From NCBI GenBank assembly GCA_965243635.1, contig OZ251574.1, positions 372,001 to 436,000 of the forward strand: a stretch of DNA of 64,000 nt. The letters run 5' to 3'. Within the stretch, counting starts at the first letter, position 1. The number at the start of each line of letters is the position of its first letter. This DNA comes from Rs1 sp000416275. Its GTDB lineage: Bacteria; Pseudomonadota; Gammaproteobacteria; Pseudomonadales; Balneatricaceae. The notes beneath the pieces are model-generated. The model did not search any database. It saw only the letters and a list, made by a program, of their open reading frames with translations, and was not told the DNA's origin. A program made the translations under genes and the position numbers. Below, piece by piece: positions 48,264 through 57,142 of this stretch.

Positions 48264-49983
48264 TGCGCTTTTTGATCATGCTCGAGATCACTTGTTTAAA
48301 ATGGGCTGGTGGTACAGGCTTTTGTAAATAGTGACAATTAACGCCGGCGCTCTCACGAATTAGTGTCTCTCCAGTATCACCACTGACCAGAATAGCTGGA
48401 ATTTCAAAGCCAAACTTCTCTCGTGCGCGTTTAATCGTCTCCACGCCGGTTTTGTTATCGCGAAGACGATAGTCGGCGATGATAATGTCAGGTGCAGGAT
48501 AATTTAACCGCTGCAATTCGCCGAGCAGTGTCTGGGTATTTTGCGCAACCAGGACTTCACAGTTCCAGTTTTTGAAAGTGAGCGCCATACCTTCACAAAT
48601 CTCTGGGTTATCATCGACGATCACCACAAAAATACCACTTAGATCTATGTTTGGTTCCGACTTAAGTTTTTTGGTTGGCAGTAGGTTGGAGGCGTTGAGG
48701 TAGATTGAAAACTCACAGCCTGCCCCCTCTGCTGTTTCAAGCTCTATGGTGTGGCCCATCAAAACAGCGAGTTTTTTGACGATGGCCAGGCCGAGCCCTA
48801 AGCCTTTATTCTTATCTCTTTCAGGATTGTTAAGTTGATAGAACTCGGAAAAAATATTAACTTTTTCACTGTGTTTTATGCCGGTGCCATTATCTTTGAT
48901 GGATATTTTAAGTTGTTTTTCGTGGTGGATAGTGGTCGCGATGGAAATCGCGCTGGCACTCGCGTGAGCAAAGGCGTTGGCGAGTAAGTTTCGAATGCAG
49001 CGGCTCAGTAACATCGCATCGGTAAAGGCATTGACCGGTAGCGCGCATACCGTTAGTTGAATGCCGCTGCGCTCGGCAATCGCTTGAAACTCTTCAGCTA
49101 TATCGGCGATCAGTAACTCTAAATTGACCGATCGCATATTTAGCTCTAGCTCACCGGAGTCCAGTCGAGAGACATCCATTAAAGAGGTCAGCAGATTGTT
49201 GAGTGTGCTACCTGCTGCGACCGATTTTTTTATTAGTTGTTGCTGTTGCTCGCTATTGTTTAAGGTCGATAGATTGCCAAGGTAGAGCTGCAATGCGTGT
49301 AATGGTTGTCTTAAGTCGTGACTGGTCGCCGCTAAGTAGCGTGATTTTTCTATATTGGCTTGCTCGGCTAGGTCTCGTTGCACCCTGAAATCTTGCAAAA
49401 GGGTTTCGTTTTTAAAACGCAGTGCGATAAATTGCTTCAAATTTTTGTTGACGGCGTGTGAGTATCCAATTAAAGCCACTAAATAGATGCCTACCAGAAT
49501 ACCAATTTGAATGATCTCCGGACTTCCCTGAGTGATTAACAGCCAGGCGAGAGGGATTAAAACAGTACAGCTGTATGCATAAAATGCCGGTAGGTAAGCT
49601 GAGAGTGTGACCAGCGCGCCCGCGGTAGAGCCCAGTAGTAAAGTGACAATAATAATTAGTGAAATATTATTATCTACGTCTAAAAAAATATAACTTGCGC
49701 TGGCCCATATGAATCCTGAGGAGAGGCTGCCGAGGGCAAAGATTAAGGCGTGAATTCGAACATTGTTTAAGTTTAAATTATTCTCTGAATAAATTAAGAA
49801 AAAGCTGCGCAATATAATTAATATCAAGTTGGCGCCTGCCCAACTGATTAAGGTGATTAAGGGTATTTTATCCCAAAATACATTTAAAATAACTACAGTA
49901 AGCGCCATTATTCCCATGAATAAGAACTTTACTTGGGGATACATAGTTTGTAATTGTGCGACTAGTATTTGTTGTTGTTTCAC
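48256..49983 (-). CDS. hybrid sensor histidine kinase with C-terminal receiver
   Basis: It has 575 residues. About six membrane helices (20-175) without a large periplasmic loop suggest sensing within the membrane. HisKA has H222 in SHDLRQPLHALQLYL. HATPase has RNLLANAFAH, DNGTGI and KGLGLGLAIV. The receiver (about 450-570) has D504 in IIIADYRLRD. This layout recurs in kinases paired with NarL-type regulators such as the one at 47649. The long upstream gap (49984-50107) contains a leftover element end. Confidence 0.92.
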   Translation of the reverse strand: MKQQQILVAQLQTMYPQVKFLFMGIMALTVVILNVFWDKIPLITLISWAGANLILIILRSFFLIYSENNLNLNNVRIHALIFALGSLSSGFIWASASYIFLDVDNNISLIIIVTLLLGSTAGALVTLSAYLPAFYAYSCTVLIPLAWLLITQGSPEIIQIGILVGIYLVALIGYSHAVNKNLKQFIALRFKNETLLQDFRVQRDLAEQANIEKSRYLAATSHDLRQPLHALQLYLGNLSTLNNSEQQQQLIKKSVAAGSTLNNLLTSLMDVSRLDSGELELNMRSVNLELLIADIAEEFQAIAERSGIQLTVCALPVNAFTDAMLLSRCIRNLLANAFAHASASAISIATTIHHEKQLKISIKDNGTGIKHSEKVNIFSEFYQLNNPERDKNKGLGLGLAIVKKLAVLMGHTIELETAEGAGCEFSIYLNASNLLPTKKLKSEPNIDLSGIFVVIVDDNPEICEGMALTFKNWNCEVLVAQNTQTLLGELQRLNYPAPDIIIADYRLRDNKTGVETIKRAREKFGFEIPAILVSGDTGETLIRESAGVNCHYLQKPVPPAHFKQVISSMIKKRTS

Positions 49984-50086
49984 AGGCTACCTAAATTTTA
50001 ATGGGTATAAATTTTGCGAGTATCAGCTCTGAAAATAGTATCGATTATATAGCAGTTTGGCGCCGAAAAGTTCAACTGTAAATAAC

Positions 50087-50106
50087 TTTGAAGTCACGGA
50101 TTCAGG
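50087..50106 (-). mobile_element. single end of the miniature element
   Basis: Read on the minus strand, CCTGAATCCGTGACTTCAAA is identical to the first 20 bases of the element at 46887. The following bases also resemble its left arm (AAAGT..A.TTACAG). No partner end could be found, so it is a truncated copy. It begins one base after the kinase stop codon. Confidence 0.7.
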
Positions 50107-50107
50107 A

Positions 50108-51454
50108 TTAAGCTAAATCTTGTACCTGCTGTAAAAATTCACTCCTCTGCTGGGTGTCACTAAGCAGTGCCGCCAACAGCTCGCAGAGTTCAAGGTAATT
50201 TTTGGCCTGTTTTATCTGCCGCTTGACTTGATGCTTGGCGACGGGGCCCAAATAAAAGGTCAGAGCGGTGGTGAGTTGCTGACGGGTGTCTTCGGCAATG
50301 CTGTGTACAAGATTACTATCGACCTTAATTGGTTCGGCCGGTTTTGCTGATGCTGATTGTGGCGCTGGAGAATGATCTAAGGCCAAAGTTTTAGTGGCCT
50401 GCTCGATGAAGGCTTGGCGCTGTTCGGGATTGCCGATATGCTCTGATAATTGCAGCATGAACTCTTTTGCCGATCGAGTGTGGGTCGAGGCCTTTTTAAT
50501 CACGAAGCTGGCCATGGGGCCCAAATGCGTGGCCAAATTCTGCTTTAAATCGGCCATCATCTCTGCTGGTAAATCTAATAGCTGTTGTGATTTTTCTTGA
50601 ATCCCCGCTTTGGCGACCACCGTTGCGCTGACTTGTGCTTCAAGGCTGACCAGTGCTTCAATTGCCTGTAAGAATTCTTTAGCGCTGAGATAGCGCTCGG
50701 TAATATTGGAGGCTAATGCTTTGCTGATCACCGCTTGTAAAGATAGTGGTATCTGTGGGTGCTGGACAAATACAGAATCAATGAATTGATTAATCGGCAG
50801 TGTATAAAGCTGTACTGGGCTGAGTCTGGCACCGGTCAGCATCTCTAGTAGAACCATGCCGGTACTGTAAATGTCGGCTTGTTCGGTGACTGTTTCGCCG
50901 CGCAATCCCTCAGGCGCCATATAATTTGGAGTGCCGACCATATTGCCAGCTAAGGTTAAATCGGATTGATCGAGTAAGGCGACACCAAAGTCAGCGACCT
51001 TGACCTCGCCGTCGTTGAGTAAAATAATATTGGCCGGTTTAATATCGCGGTGCACTATGTGATGGTGGTGGGCGGCAGTGAGTGCGCGCAGTACTGAGGT
51101 GGTGATAAAAATCGCCTCATCGATGGTAAGCTTTTGCTCGGAGCGTAAAAATTGGCTGAGCTCTTCCCCTTCAATAAACTCCATAACAATATAATCTTGG
51201 CTATCTTGTGAGCCGTAATCAAAGACCGTGACTATATTTTGATGCAGGCAGCGAGCGGCGGCCTGCGCCTCGCGCTTGAAGCGCTTGCTCAGCTCGGCTC
51301 CCTGTTCGCCAACGGTGTGGTGCGCGAGCAGTACTTTAATGGCGACGGTGCGCTCGATGACTGGATCGTAGCCTTGGTAGACTATCCCCATGGCGCCTTG
51401 GCCCAATATTTTACTGACTTGATATTTGCCGAAGTGGCTAGGTAAATTATTCAT
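50108..51454 (-). CDS. Ser/Thr protein kinase with duplicated C-terminal helical module
   Basis: It has 448 residues. The Hanks-type kinase domain covers 8-270: glycine loop LGQGAMGIVYQG, K40 in VAIK, HRDIKPANI (D137), DFG at 155-157, and APEGLRG in the activation segment. There is no membrane helix. The tail holds two copies of a roughly 43-residue motif (310-352 and 401-443) sharing LGP.A...VK, then EL...LA..... and QR..F..Q, so it is an internal duplication. It starts 10 bases after the c-heme sensor gene and is likely co-transcribed with it. FHA-TadA at 61053 is a plausible downstream partner. Confidence 0.93.
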   Translation of the reverse strand: MNNLPSHFGKYQVSKILGQGAMGIVYQGYDPVIERTVAIKVLLAHHTVGEQGAELSKRFKREAQAAARCLHQNIVTVFDYGSQDSQDYIVMEFIEGEELSQFLRSEQKLTIDEAIFITTSVLRALTAAHHHHIVHRDIKPANIILLNDGEVKVADFGVALLDQSDLTLAGNMVGTPNYMAPEGLRGETVTEQADIYSTGMVLLEMLTGARLSPVQLYTLPINQFIDSVFVQHPQIPLSLQAVISKALASNITERYLSAKEFLQAIEALVSLEAQVSATVVAKAGIQEKSQQLLDLPAEMMADLKQNLATHLGPMASFVIKKASTHTRSAKEFMLQLSEHIGNPEQRQAFIEQATKTLALDHSPAPQSASAKPAEPIKVDSNLVHSIAEDTRQQLTTALTFYLGPVAKHQVKRQIKQAKNYLELCELLAALLSDTQQRSEFLQQVQDLA

Positions 51455-51464
51455 TATCGGTTAT

Positions 51465-52367
51465 CTAATCATCTAAAGTTTCATCGAGCATCTTCACCGC
51501 GCTGTCTAAGCTAGTTTGCATGCGGTTAAATGAGCGACCTAATGAGCTTATTTCATCTTTGCCTTTAATCTCGATCGGCGCTAAATCTAAAGTACCCATG
51601 CTGACCTTATCCACATGTACAGCCATAGTGGTGACCGGTTTAATGACGAAGATGTTTAGTAATATATTGAGCATCACTCCGATCGTAAAAAAGACACCGA
51701 CTATGGTGCCCATAAATAGTAAAAATTCTTTGTCAGCGCGGATATGTGCAAAAGATAGCGGTACAGATACAACTTGGGTACCAATTACTTCATTGAGCTT
51801 CCAGCCAAAACCGTTGGCACTACCATATTTTGCCAGCATGGCTTTAGGCGCGGCCTCAGGCGTCGAGTGACAGGTTAGGCATTTACCGTTGGTAATGCGA
51901 ATCGGCTTTGATAAATACAGAGAGCGTCCGGTCGGGGTATCCCGCTCGCCTACGAAGCTCAGATCGTCATGAGTTTTAAAATAATTGATGATATCTGTCT
52001 CCCAATCGGAGGCGCGGTTATTCGGATTGGTTGGGTTCAGTGCGGCTTCTTTGTAATGGTAATCGGGGTGACTTTTTTGCAGGTTGGCGATGTATTTTGC
52101 CGCAGCATAGGCGGGAACTGTCTGTGGTAAAAATATTTCTTTTGAGGAGTCGCTAATTAAAGGCCGAATTTCTTCAACCGTATAATTGCGAACCGCAATG
52201 ACGCTTTCTAGAAGGATAGCGGCAGTTTCAAGTGCTTCTTTGCGGGCGTTGTCGCGCTGCAAATTAAAAGAAATTATTGCAGAAATAAGAATGCCGATCA
52301 CTCCAGTGAGAATCAGAATTAAATTGAATTTAAATCTTAATGACATATTAATTGGCCTAGTGTTCAA
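51465..52367 (-). CDS. membrane c-heme (DUF3365/Tll0287-like) HAMP sensor
   Basis: It has 300 residues. A membrane helix at about 12-34, a periplasmic domain (about 38-215) with a heme-attachment motif CLTCH at 163-167, a second helix at about 215-240, and a HAMP segment (about 240-292) ending the protein. The periplasmic part, with RNYTVEEIRPLI and YANL-type KYIANLQKSHPDYHYKEAAL, fits DUF3365. No output domain is present, so signalling must pass to another protein, most simply the kinase 10 bases downstream. MSLRFKFN at residue 8 is an alternative start. Confidence 0.85.
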   Translation of the reverse strand: MNTRPINMSLRFKFNLILILTGVIGILISAIISFNLQRDNARKEALETAAILLESVIAVRNYTVEEIRPLISDSSKEIFLPQTVPAYAAAKYIANLQKSHPDYHYKEAALNPTNPNNRASDWETDIINYFKTHDDLSFVGERDTPTGRSLYLSKPIRITNGKCLTCHSTPEAAPKAMLAKYGSANGFGWKLNEVIGTQVVSVPLSFAHIRADKEFLLFMGTIVGVFFTIGVMLNILLNIFVIKPVTTMAVHVDKVSMGTLDLAPIEIKGKDEISSLGRSFNRMQTSLDSAVKMLDETLDD

Positions 52368-52669
52368 GTCAGTTATAGGACTTTATATTGTTATTGTGGG
52401 TCATATTAAAGTCGATTTTTTTGAATCGGCGAGCTTGGTTGGTTTCAATTAAGTATACTTTAATTCATGAATCTATATATAAAGTTATGATTGTTTTCCA
52501 AAAAACTAACTTTAGTTAATAGTAAATCTCTGATTTTTTTTTTATGCTTAGCTTAATGTATTGTCCTACTTCAGTATTCTAATATACGGGTATATAGAAA
52601 AGGTTTAGTTGGTTAATTATTAAGCTTGCCAAGTGAATCGATTATCTAGGCTTTAGTGAAATATAAAAT
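52368..52669. other. 302-bp divergent gap between the heme sensor and the Tad genes
   Basis: Very AT-rich. It has a palindrome TAACT-TT-AGTTA (52507-52518) and a run of ten Ts (52534-52543). TTGTCC (near 52561) could be a -35 box but no matching -10 is convincing. Promoters for both directions should lie here. Confidence 0.4.
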
Positions 52670-53173
52670 ATGACTGCCAGATCGGTGAGAAAAGCAAAAG
52701 AGGATAAGTCGTTTACCTTGATAGCACTAGCTGTGGGGGATAAAGCAATTGCAGCGAGTCGAGTGTTGTTGGCCTCGCTTCTTTACTATGCATTGCTGGC
52801 GTTCTCGCTGATAACTATGTTGTTGTATCGAGTTTTGCACTTGCCAGCAACCACAGAATATATTTGTGGTGTATCTGTAGAGCTGGAATGTTTTAGTTAT
52901 GTGCTAGAACAATTAGTCGAGACGCCGCAGTGGCAGGCAGTGCAATTTGTCGTTTATATGTCGCTATCACTGGTGTTGTGGCCGATTTTCAAAAAAGCCC
53001 AAGGCAAAGTGCTGCTTAATTTGGGTGCTGTGTCGCTGTTAGTGGCTAGCTTGTGGCTGCTCTCTATCGATAATCATGGGCCAGAGTTGATCGCAGCAGT
53101 GTTGGGTCCGTTGTTGGTGGCGCTGCTTATTATCCAGCGTCGAAAACGTAGCATAGTCTTTAATAAAAGTTGA
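52670..53173 (+). CDS. hypothetical membrane protein at the head of the Tad cluster
   Basis: It has 167 residues. A basic N-terminus (about 1-30) is followed by four hydrophobic segments: about 33-55, 98-113, 118-135 and 138-153. A basic tail RRKRS follows. A periplasmic loop has two cysteines (ICGVSVELECF). It has no prepilin peptidase or T2SF motifs, so it is not TadV or TadB. I do not recognise the family. It lies 42 bases before the Flp pilin gene on the same strand, so a role in Tad assembly is likely by position. Confidence 0.65.
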   Translation: MTARSVRKAKEDKSFTLIALAVGDKAIAASRVLLASLLYYALLAFSLITMLLYRVLHLPATTEYICGVSVELECFSYVLEQLVETPQWQAVQFVVYMSLSLVLWPIFKKAQGKVLLNLGAVSLLVASLWLLSIDNHGPELIAAVLGPLLVALLIIQRRKRSIVFNKS

Positions 53174-53215
53174 ATGCTGGTTTAAGAATTTAAATTGTAA
53201 TAAAAAAGGTGATGT

Positions 53216-53476
53216 ATGAAAAGTAGAATCAAGCAGTTGGGCCAAGGTATGACTGAGTACATAATTATTGTGGCGCTGATTGCGATAGCGGCGATTGCGG
53301 TTTACGGTTTCTTTGGAGATACCTTGAGAAGCCAAATGGGTACGCTAAGCGCGGAGCTGGCAGGCGATACAGGGGCGTCAGCAGCTGCGCAAGATCAAGC
53401 CAAAACAAAGGCTGGTGATGCGATTAAAGATGGTGGTAAGTCCAAAAAGCTTACAAACTTTAAAGATTCAAACTGA
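53216..53476 (+). CDS. Flp-type pilin
   Basis: It has 86 residues. The type IVb prepilin start MKSRIKQLG|QGMTEY has its cleavage site after G9 and the glutamate at +5, followed by a 20-residue hydrophobic helix (IIIVALIAIAAIAVY). The C-terminal 40 residues are A/G/K/D-rich and longer than in classical Flp pilins (about 50-60 residues). ATG follows AAAAAGGTG. It should be the major subunit of the Tad pilus. Confidence 0.88.
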   Translation: MKSRIKQLGQGMTEYIIIVALIAIAAIAVYGFFGDTLRSQMGTLSAELAGDTGASAAAQDQAKTKAGDAIKDGGKSKKLTNFKDSN

Positions 53477-53503
53477 TATTTATCGATTAGTTGGTAGCTG
53501 ATT

Positions 53504-55498
53504 GTGACTCTCGGAATGCATCCATTGATGGCCAGGCCTCGGCAATCGGGGCAGGCTATTGTGCTGGTCTTGCTGTTAACCGTGATCGGGGTGATCGGTG
53601 CTATTTCACTGCTCAGTACCGGCATTCTGAGCAGTGAAAAAATGCAGCTGCAAAATGCTGCGGATGCCACTGCCTACAGTGTGTCTGTGTTAGAGGCGCG
53701 CGATCTTAATTACGGAGCGTACATCAACCGTGCCATGGTCGCGAATGAAGTGGCAATCGGGCAGATGGTCAGTCTCCACTCCTGGATGATAATGCTCGAG
53801 TCTGAGCCAAAAAATCTTAATCTTTTAGCTTCACTGTTAAGTGCTATCCCTATCATCGGTTCAGGTATAGCAAGTGGTATAAGATTTATTTCTAAAGTAA
53901 AGAAAACTACCTCTAACGCGGCTAAACGGGTGGTTAAGCCGATGGCTAAGCTGTTTACTAAAGGCTTGCATAGCATTAATCAGGTCTATGGCAGTTCGCA
54001 GCAGCTGATGCATCTGGCAACATTAACGTTTAGCTACGCAGCGATTACTCAAGTGCCTAAAAATAACGTCGGCGATTTACAGCAAAATAGTGTAGGCCTG
54101 TCTGGATTTGGGTTGTTTTCGGTGGCGATGCACTACGGTAGCTACTACGGAGATTTGCTGTCTTTACCCGTGTATAACTTCGTGAAGCATCCGAGCGGTA
54201 TTGATAATGAAATGGCGCGCTTCGCTCAAGTAGTTAATGACTCTAGAGATAATTTTACCCGTAACCGGCCCTGTGGAAACGATGGTTTAGTAAAAAAAGC
54301 ACTCGATAAAATCCCAACATTTGACAGTGGAAAAATTATTGATGCTGCGGTTAACTTCTTAGGCAAATATATACCGAATATACCGGGGATTAAAGGTTTC
54401 GTGATCGGGTTTATTCGCAAGGTGGTAAAAAAATTAGTGCCTAAGAATGAACTCAAACTATTAGCGTTAGATTGTCATAATCAAGCGGGTGTCTCTACAG
54501 GTGGCTGGAAGCTTGATCTGTTCAAAGGAAGGGTGACGGCCGGTGAAATAGAGGGATTTAATTGTCCGGTTAGTGCTATTTGTTCCATTTTCGGTTTACC
54601 TGATACTTGGAGATTTGGTTATAGTGCGGTAGTGACAGGTAAAGCTAGCGCCGATAGAAAAGGTGGCAGCCAAGTTGTCATAGAGAAGAAAAAAGGCTAC
54701 ATCTGGAGTGCCGCAGACGGTTCAGACCTCAGCGCCCAGATACACCCGACCCTTAAAATTTGTGTTATTTATTGCTTCAAAATAGATATTGGGGCAATTA
54801 AATCACCTCATGTTCCTATGGGTGCCGGAGCGGCTATAGCGGGTAACGGCAAGCCTAAGTTAAAAGGTTTTACTGGCGGTGGTCGCGATCAAATGTATGG
54901 CGACACTTGGGAAAAGCAGGTTCCCTGGTTTTATATAAAAAAGCAGATAGCTAAATCAAGTAATAATGTAAGCAAGTCTTATCGAATGGCGGCGGGTGGA
55001 TACCAAATGGTCAATGCCCTGCCAAACATTGGTCAGCACAATAACTTTTCGGCCGGTCTGGCTAAAAAGTCCAACAAGTTACTCTTCACCGGGTTAGAAG
55101 CGCCTTACATGCTGATTGCACTGACCCAGCAAAAAACCTCCAGCTTTCGGGTGGCATCCCCCAGTGGTAATTTCTCGCTAGATGAGCCCGAAGAGGGGGA
55201 CTTGGCTATCGCTGTGATAGGAAAAGCACAAGTCTATTATAGTGAACCGGTTGATCTTGACTATTTTTCGATAAAAAATCGCTATGGGAAAAAGATCATA
55301 GGATCTAGCAATGGATTTAATCCGTATTGGGACGCAAGGTTGGTCGATACCAGCTATTTTGATCGCACAGCGTCCTTGGCTTTTCAGTCCGGACAAAACC
55401 CCTTCAAACATGAATTTAATCAGACTATTGAAAATTTCAAAAACTTGCTGGGTAATTTACAGGGATTATTCTCCTCGGGATCTGGAGGGTTTATCTGA
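53504..55498 (+). CDS. large TadG-like pilin-related protein
   Basis: It has 664 residues from GTG 53504; in-frame ATGs at 53516 and 53528 are possible starts. RQSG|QAIVLVLLLTVIGVI resembles a prepilin processing site but lacks the +5 glutamate, as in TadG proteins. KMQLQNAADATAYSVSVLEARDLNYGAYIN is the usual helix after it in this family, shown here over about residues 46-75. The remaining 580 residues are unusual, with basic and glycine-rich stretches and several cysteines. Its stop overlaps the next start by one base. Probably a minor pilin or a tip/anchor protein. Confidence 0.75.
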   Translation: MTLGMHPLMARPRQSGQAIVLVLLLTVIGVIGAISLLSTGILSSEKMQLQNAADATAYSVSVLEARDLNYGAYINRAMVANEVAIGQMVSLHSWMIMLESEPKNLNLLASLLSAIPIIGSGIASGIRFISKVKKTTSNAAKRVVKPMAKLFTKGLHSINQVYGSSQQLMHLATLTFSYAAITQVPKNNVGDLQQNSVGLSGFGLFSVAMHYGSYYGDLLSLPVYNFVKHPSGIDNEMARFAQVVNDSRDNFTRNRPCGNDGLVKKALDKIPTFDSGKIIDAAVNFLGKYIPNIPGIKGFVIGFIRKVVKKLVPKNELKLLALDCHNQAGVSTGGWKLDLFKGRVTAGEIEGFNCPVSAICSIFGLPDTWRFGYSAVVTGKASADRKGGSQVVIEKKKGYIWSAADGSDLSAQIHPTLKICVIYCFKIDIGAIKSPHVPMGAGAAIAGNGKPKLKGFTGGGRDQMYGDTWEKQVPWFYIKKQIAKSSNNVSKSYRMAAGGYQMVNALPNIGQHNNFSAGLAKKSNKLLFTGLEAPYMLIALTQQKTSSFRVASPSGNFSLDEPEEGDLAIAVIGKAQVYYSEPVDLDYFSIKNRYGKKIIGSSNGFNPYWDARLVDTSYFDRTASLAFQSGQNPFKHEFNQTIENFKNLLGNLQGLFSSGSGGFI

Positions 55499-56484
55499 TG
55501 CTAAATTGCACCCATGCCCGACAAAAAGGTCAGGCGATGACCGAGATGTTAGTGGCCAGTGCCTTTGTCTTAGTGCCACTGTTTCTGATTGTGCCGATGC
55601 TCGGTAAATATATCGACATGCAACACGCAGCAGTCAGCGGTGCACGCTTTGTGGCATGGGAGCGCACGGTTAAATTAGCAAAAAGTAATCGCGATAAATT
55701 TCAGCCGAGTGGTTTTAATAAACCAGCTACTCCTTTTATTAATCGGGCCAGTCTAGCTCACAGTATGAAAAGCAAACTGCTCAGCGAAGCGCACCAATAT
55801 AACGCTGATGATAATAAAGGCCGAAAGCTCTGGCGCTACCATAACGGCAATTCGATGCTAGCTGATATTAAGGTGAGCGATATTGATTCCCGACAAAAGA
55901 TACATGGACCTTTAAGTGGTGTGGTGGATGTGTTTGGTCAAGTACTCGCCGGGGTAACCTCGGTCTTGACGTTAGGGAAGACAGCGTTTGATGTGGTTAA
56001 AACTAACGGAGTTTCTAATGCAAAGGTCGAGATAGCGGTTAATCAGGCGCCATTATTTACTAGTTTAAAGCGGGAGCCTGATCATCGACTCCTCGATATA
56101 GCGGCACTTAAATTTAGTGCCAGAGCGCAAGTTTACTCTCTTAGTTGGAGTGCCGGCGGTGTCGATCATCTGGCTAAGAAAGTCACCCCACTGGCACCCA
56201 CGGCTATTATAGCGGATCACATTGAAACGGTATCAGATAAATTAAAGAGTCTCATTCCATTTTCTCTACCACCTGCTGTGACCGCGCAAAATATAGTCTC
56301 TGTTGCGCTGCTCTCTCCTGAAATTGACGATAAACAGCTGGTATTTGGACATATGGATATGAGTGTGTTGCCCCGAGATAAATATCTGCAAGCCGATCGG
56401 AAAAGCACACAACATCAAGATGATATCAATAAATTGTTAGACAGTAAGCTTTGTAATAAGCAGGGGTACTGTCGCAATGATTAA
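55498..56484 (+). CDS. TadE-like pseudopilin
   Basis: It has 328 residues. ARQKG|QAMTEMLVASAFVLVP has the type IVb cleavage site and +5 glutamate, then a membrane helix and YIDMQHAAVSGARFVAWERT, typical of TadE. The remaining 260 residues are soluble and match nothing that I know. It is coupled to the upstream gene (TGATG) and overlaps the next gene by 8 bases. Confidence 0.75.
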   Translation: MLNCTHARQKGQAMTEMLVASAFVLVPLFLIVPMLGKYIDMQHAAVSGARFVAWERTVKLAKSNRDKFQPSGFNKPATPFINRASLAHSMKSKLLSEAHQYNADDNKGRKLWRYHNGNSMLADIKVSDIDSRQKIHGPLSGVVDVFGQVLAGVTSVLTLGKTAFDVVKTNGVSNAKVEIAVNQAPLFTSLKREPDHRLLDIAALKFSARAQVYSLSWSAGGVDHLAKKVTPLAPTAIIADHIETVSDKLKSLIPFSLPPAVTAQNIVSVALLSPEIDDKQLVFGHMDMSVLPRDKYLQADRKSTQHQDDINKLLDSKLCNKQGYCRND

Positions 56485-57142
56485 ACTGCTGCTGTTGGCG
56501 CTCGCGCTATTGCCTCATTTATCTCACGCTAGTGGATTTCCGCTCCCTGCAGACACTATCGTTAGCAGTGTCAGTCAACGTGCTCATACATTAGGTATGA
56601 CACTCTCTATACAAAAGTTTGAATCTAAGCTCAGTAAAGCTAAATTACTAGCTTACTACCAGAAATTGTGGGGCGCTAACGGAGTGCAGAGCACCATGGA
56701 ACCTTGGGATATGCTTGGTGCCAAGCTTAAAACCCACTATTACAATGTCCAAGTTCAATCTGCGGGGATGGGCAGTCGCGGTTATCTAAGTATTAGTGAT
56801 TTACCTAAATTACTGGAAAACAAGCAAATCAGTAAAGCTGCGATGCTCGGTGTTTTTCCGAAAATGGGCGGTTCTAAAATTGTTGATAATCAAAAACATA
56901 CTGATTTATTAAACACCAGTAATACGGTGCAAATTCGCAATCATTTCAGCGTGTCGGCGAACAGCCAGTTTTATTTAAACCACTACCGTCACCGGGGCTG
57001 GGTGCTACAAAATGATACTCAGCACTCCGGGTTGAAAGGTCGAGTTTTGCTGTTAGCTAAAGGTGAGCGTAAATTAAGTTTGACGATTAATAATTTGGCC
57101 GGTGAAAGCTATATTGTGGCTAATTTGAGTCGGGCTAATTAA
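56477..57142 (+). CDS. secreted protein of unknown function in the Tad cluster
   Basis: It has 221 residues. A Sec signal peptide spans about 1-18 (LLLLALALLPHLSHA|SG). The mature part is a soluble alpha/beta protein with one tryptophan-rich segment (YYQKLWGANGVQSTMEPWDM) and a C-terminal half with NHFSVSANSQFYLNHYRHRG. No known domain was recognised. It overlaps the TadE-like gene by 8 bases and abuts the next pseudopilin gene directly, so it is part of the same operon. A periplasmic pilus-assembly aid is possible. Confidence 0.7.
   Translation: MIKLLLLALALLPHLSHASGFPLPADTIVSSVSQRAHTLGMTLSIQKFESKLSKAKLLAYYQKLWGANGVQSTMEPWDMLGAKLKTHYYNVQVQSAGMGSRGYLSISDLPKLLENKQISKAAMLGVFPKMGGSKIVDNQKHTDLLNTSNTVQIRNHFSVSANSQFYLNHYRHRGWVLQNDTQHSGLKGRVLLLAKGERKLSLTINNLAGESYIVANLSRAN

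Noticed and set aside
52670..53173. Membrane protein as the Tad prepilin peptidase (TadV)
   Set aside because: The paired aspartates and GXGD motif of such peptidases are missing.
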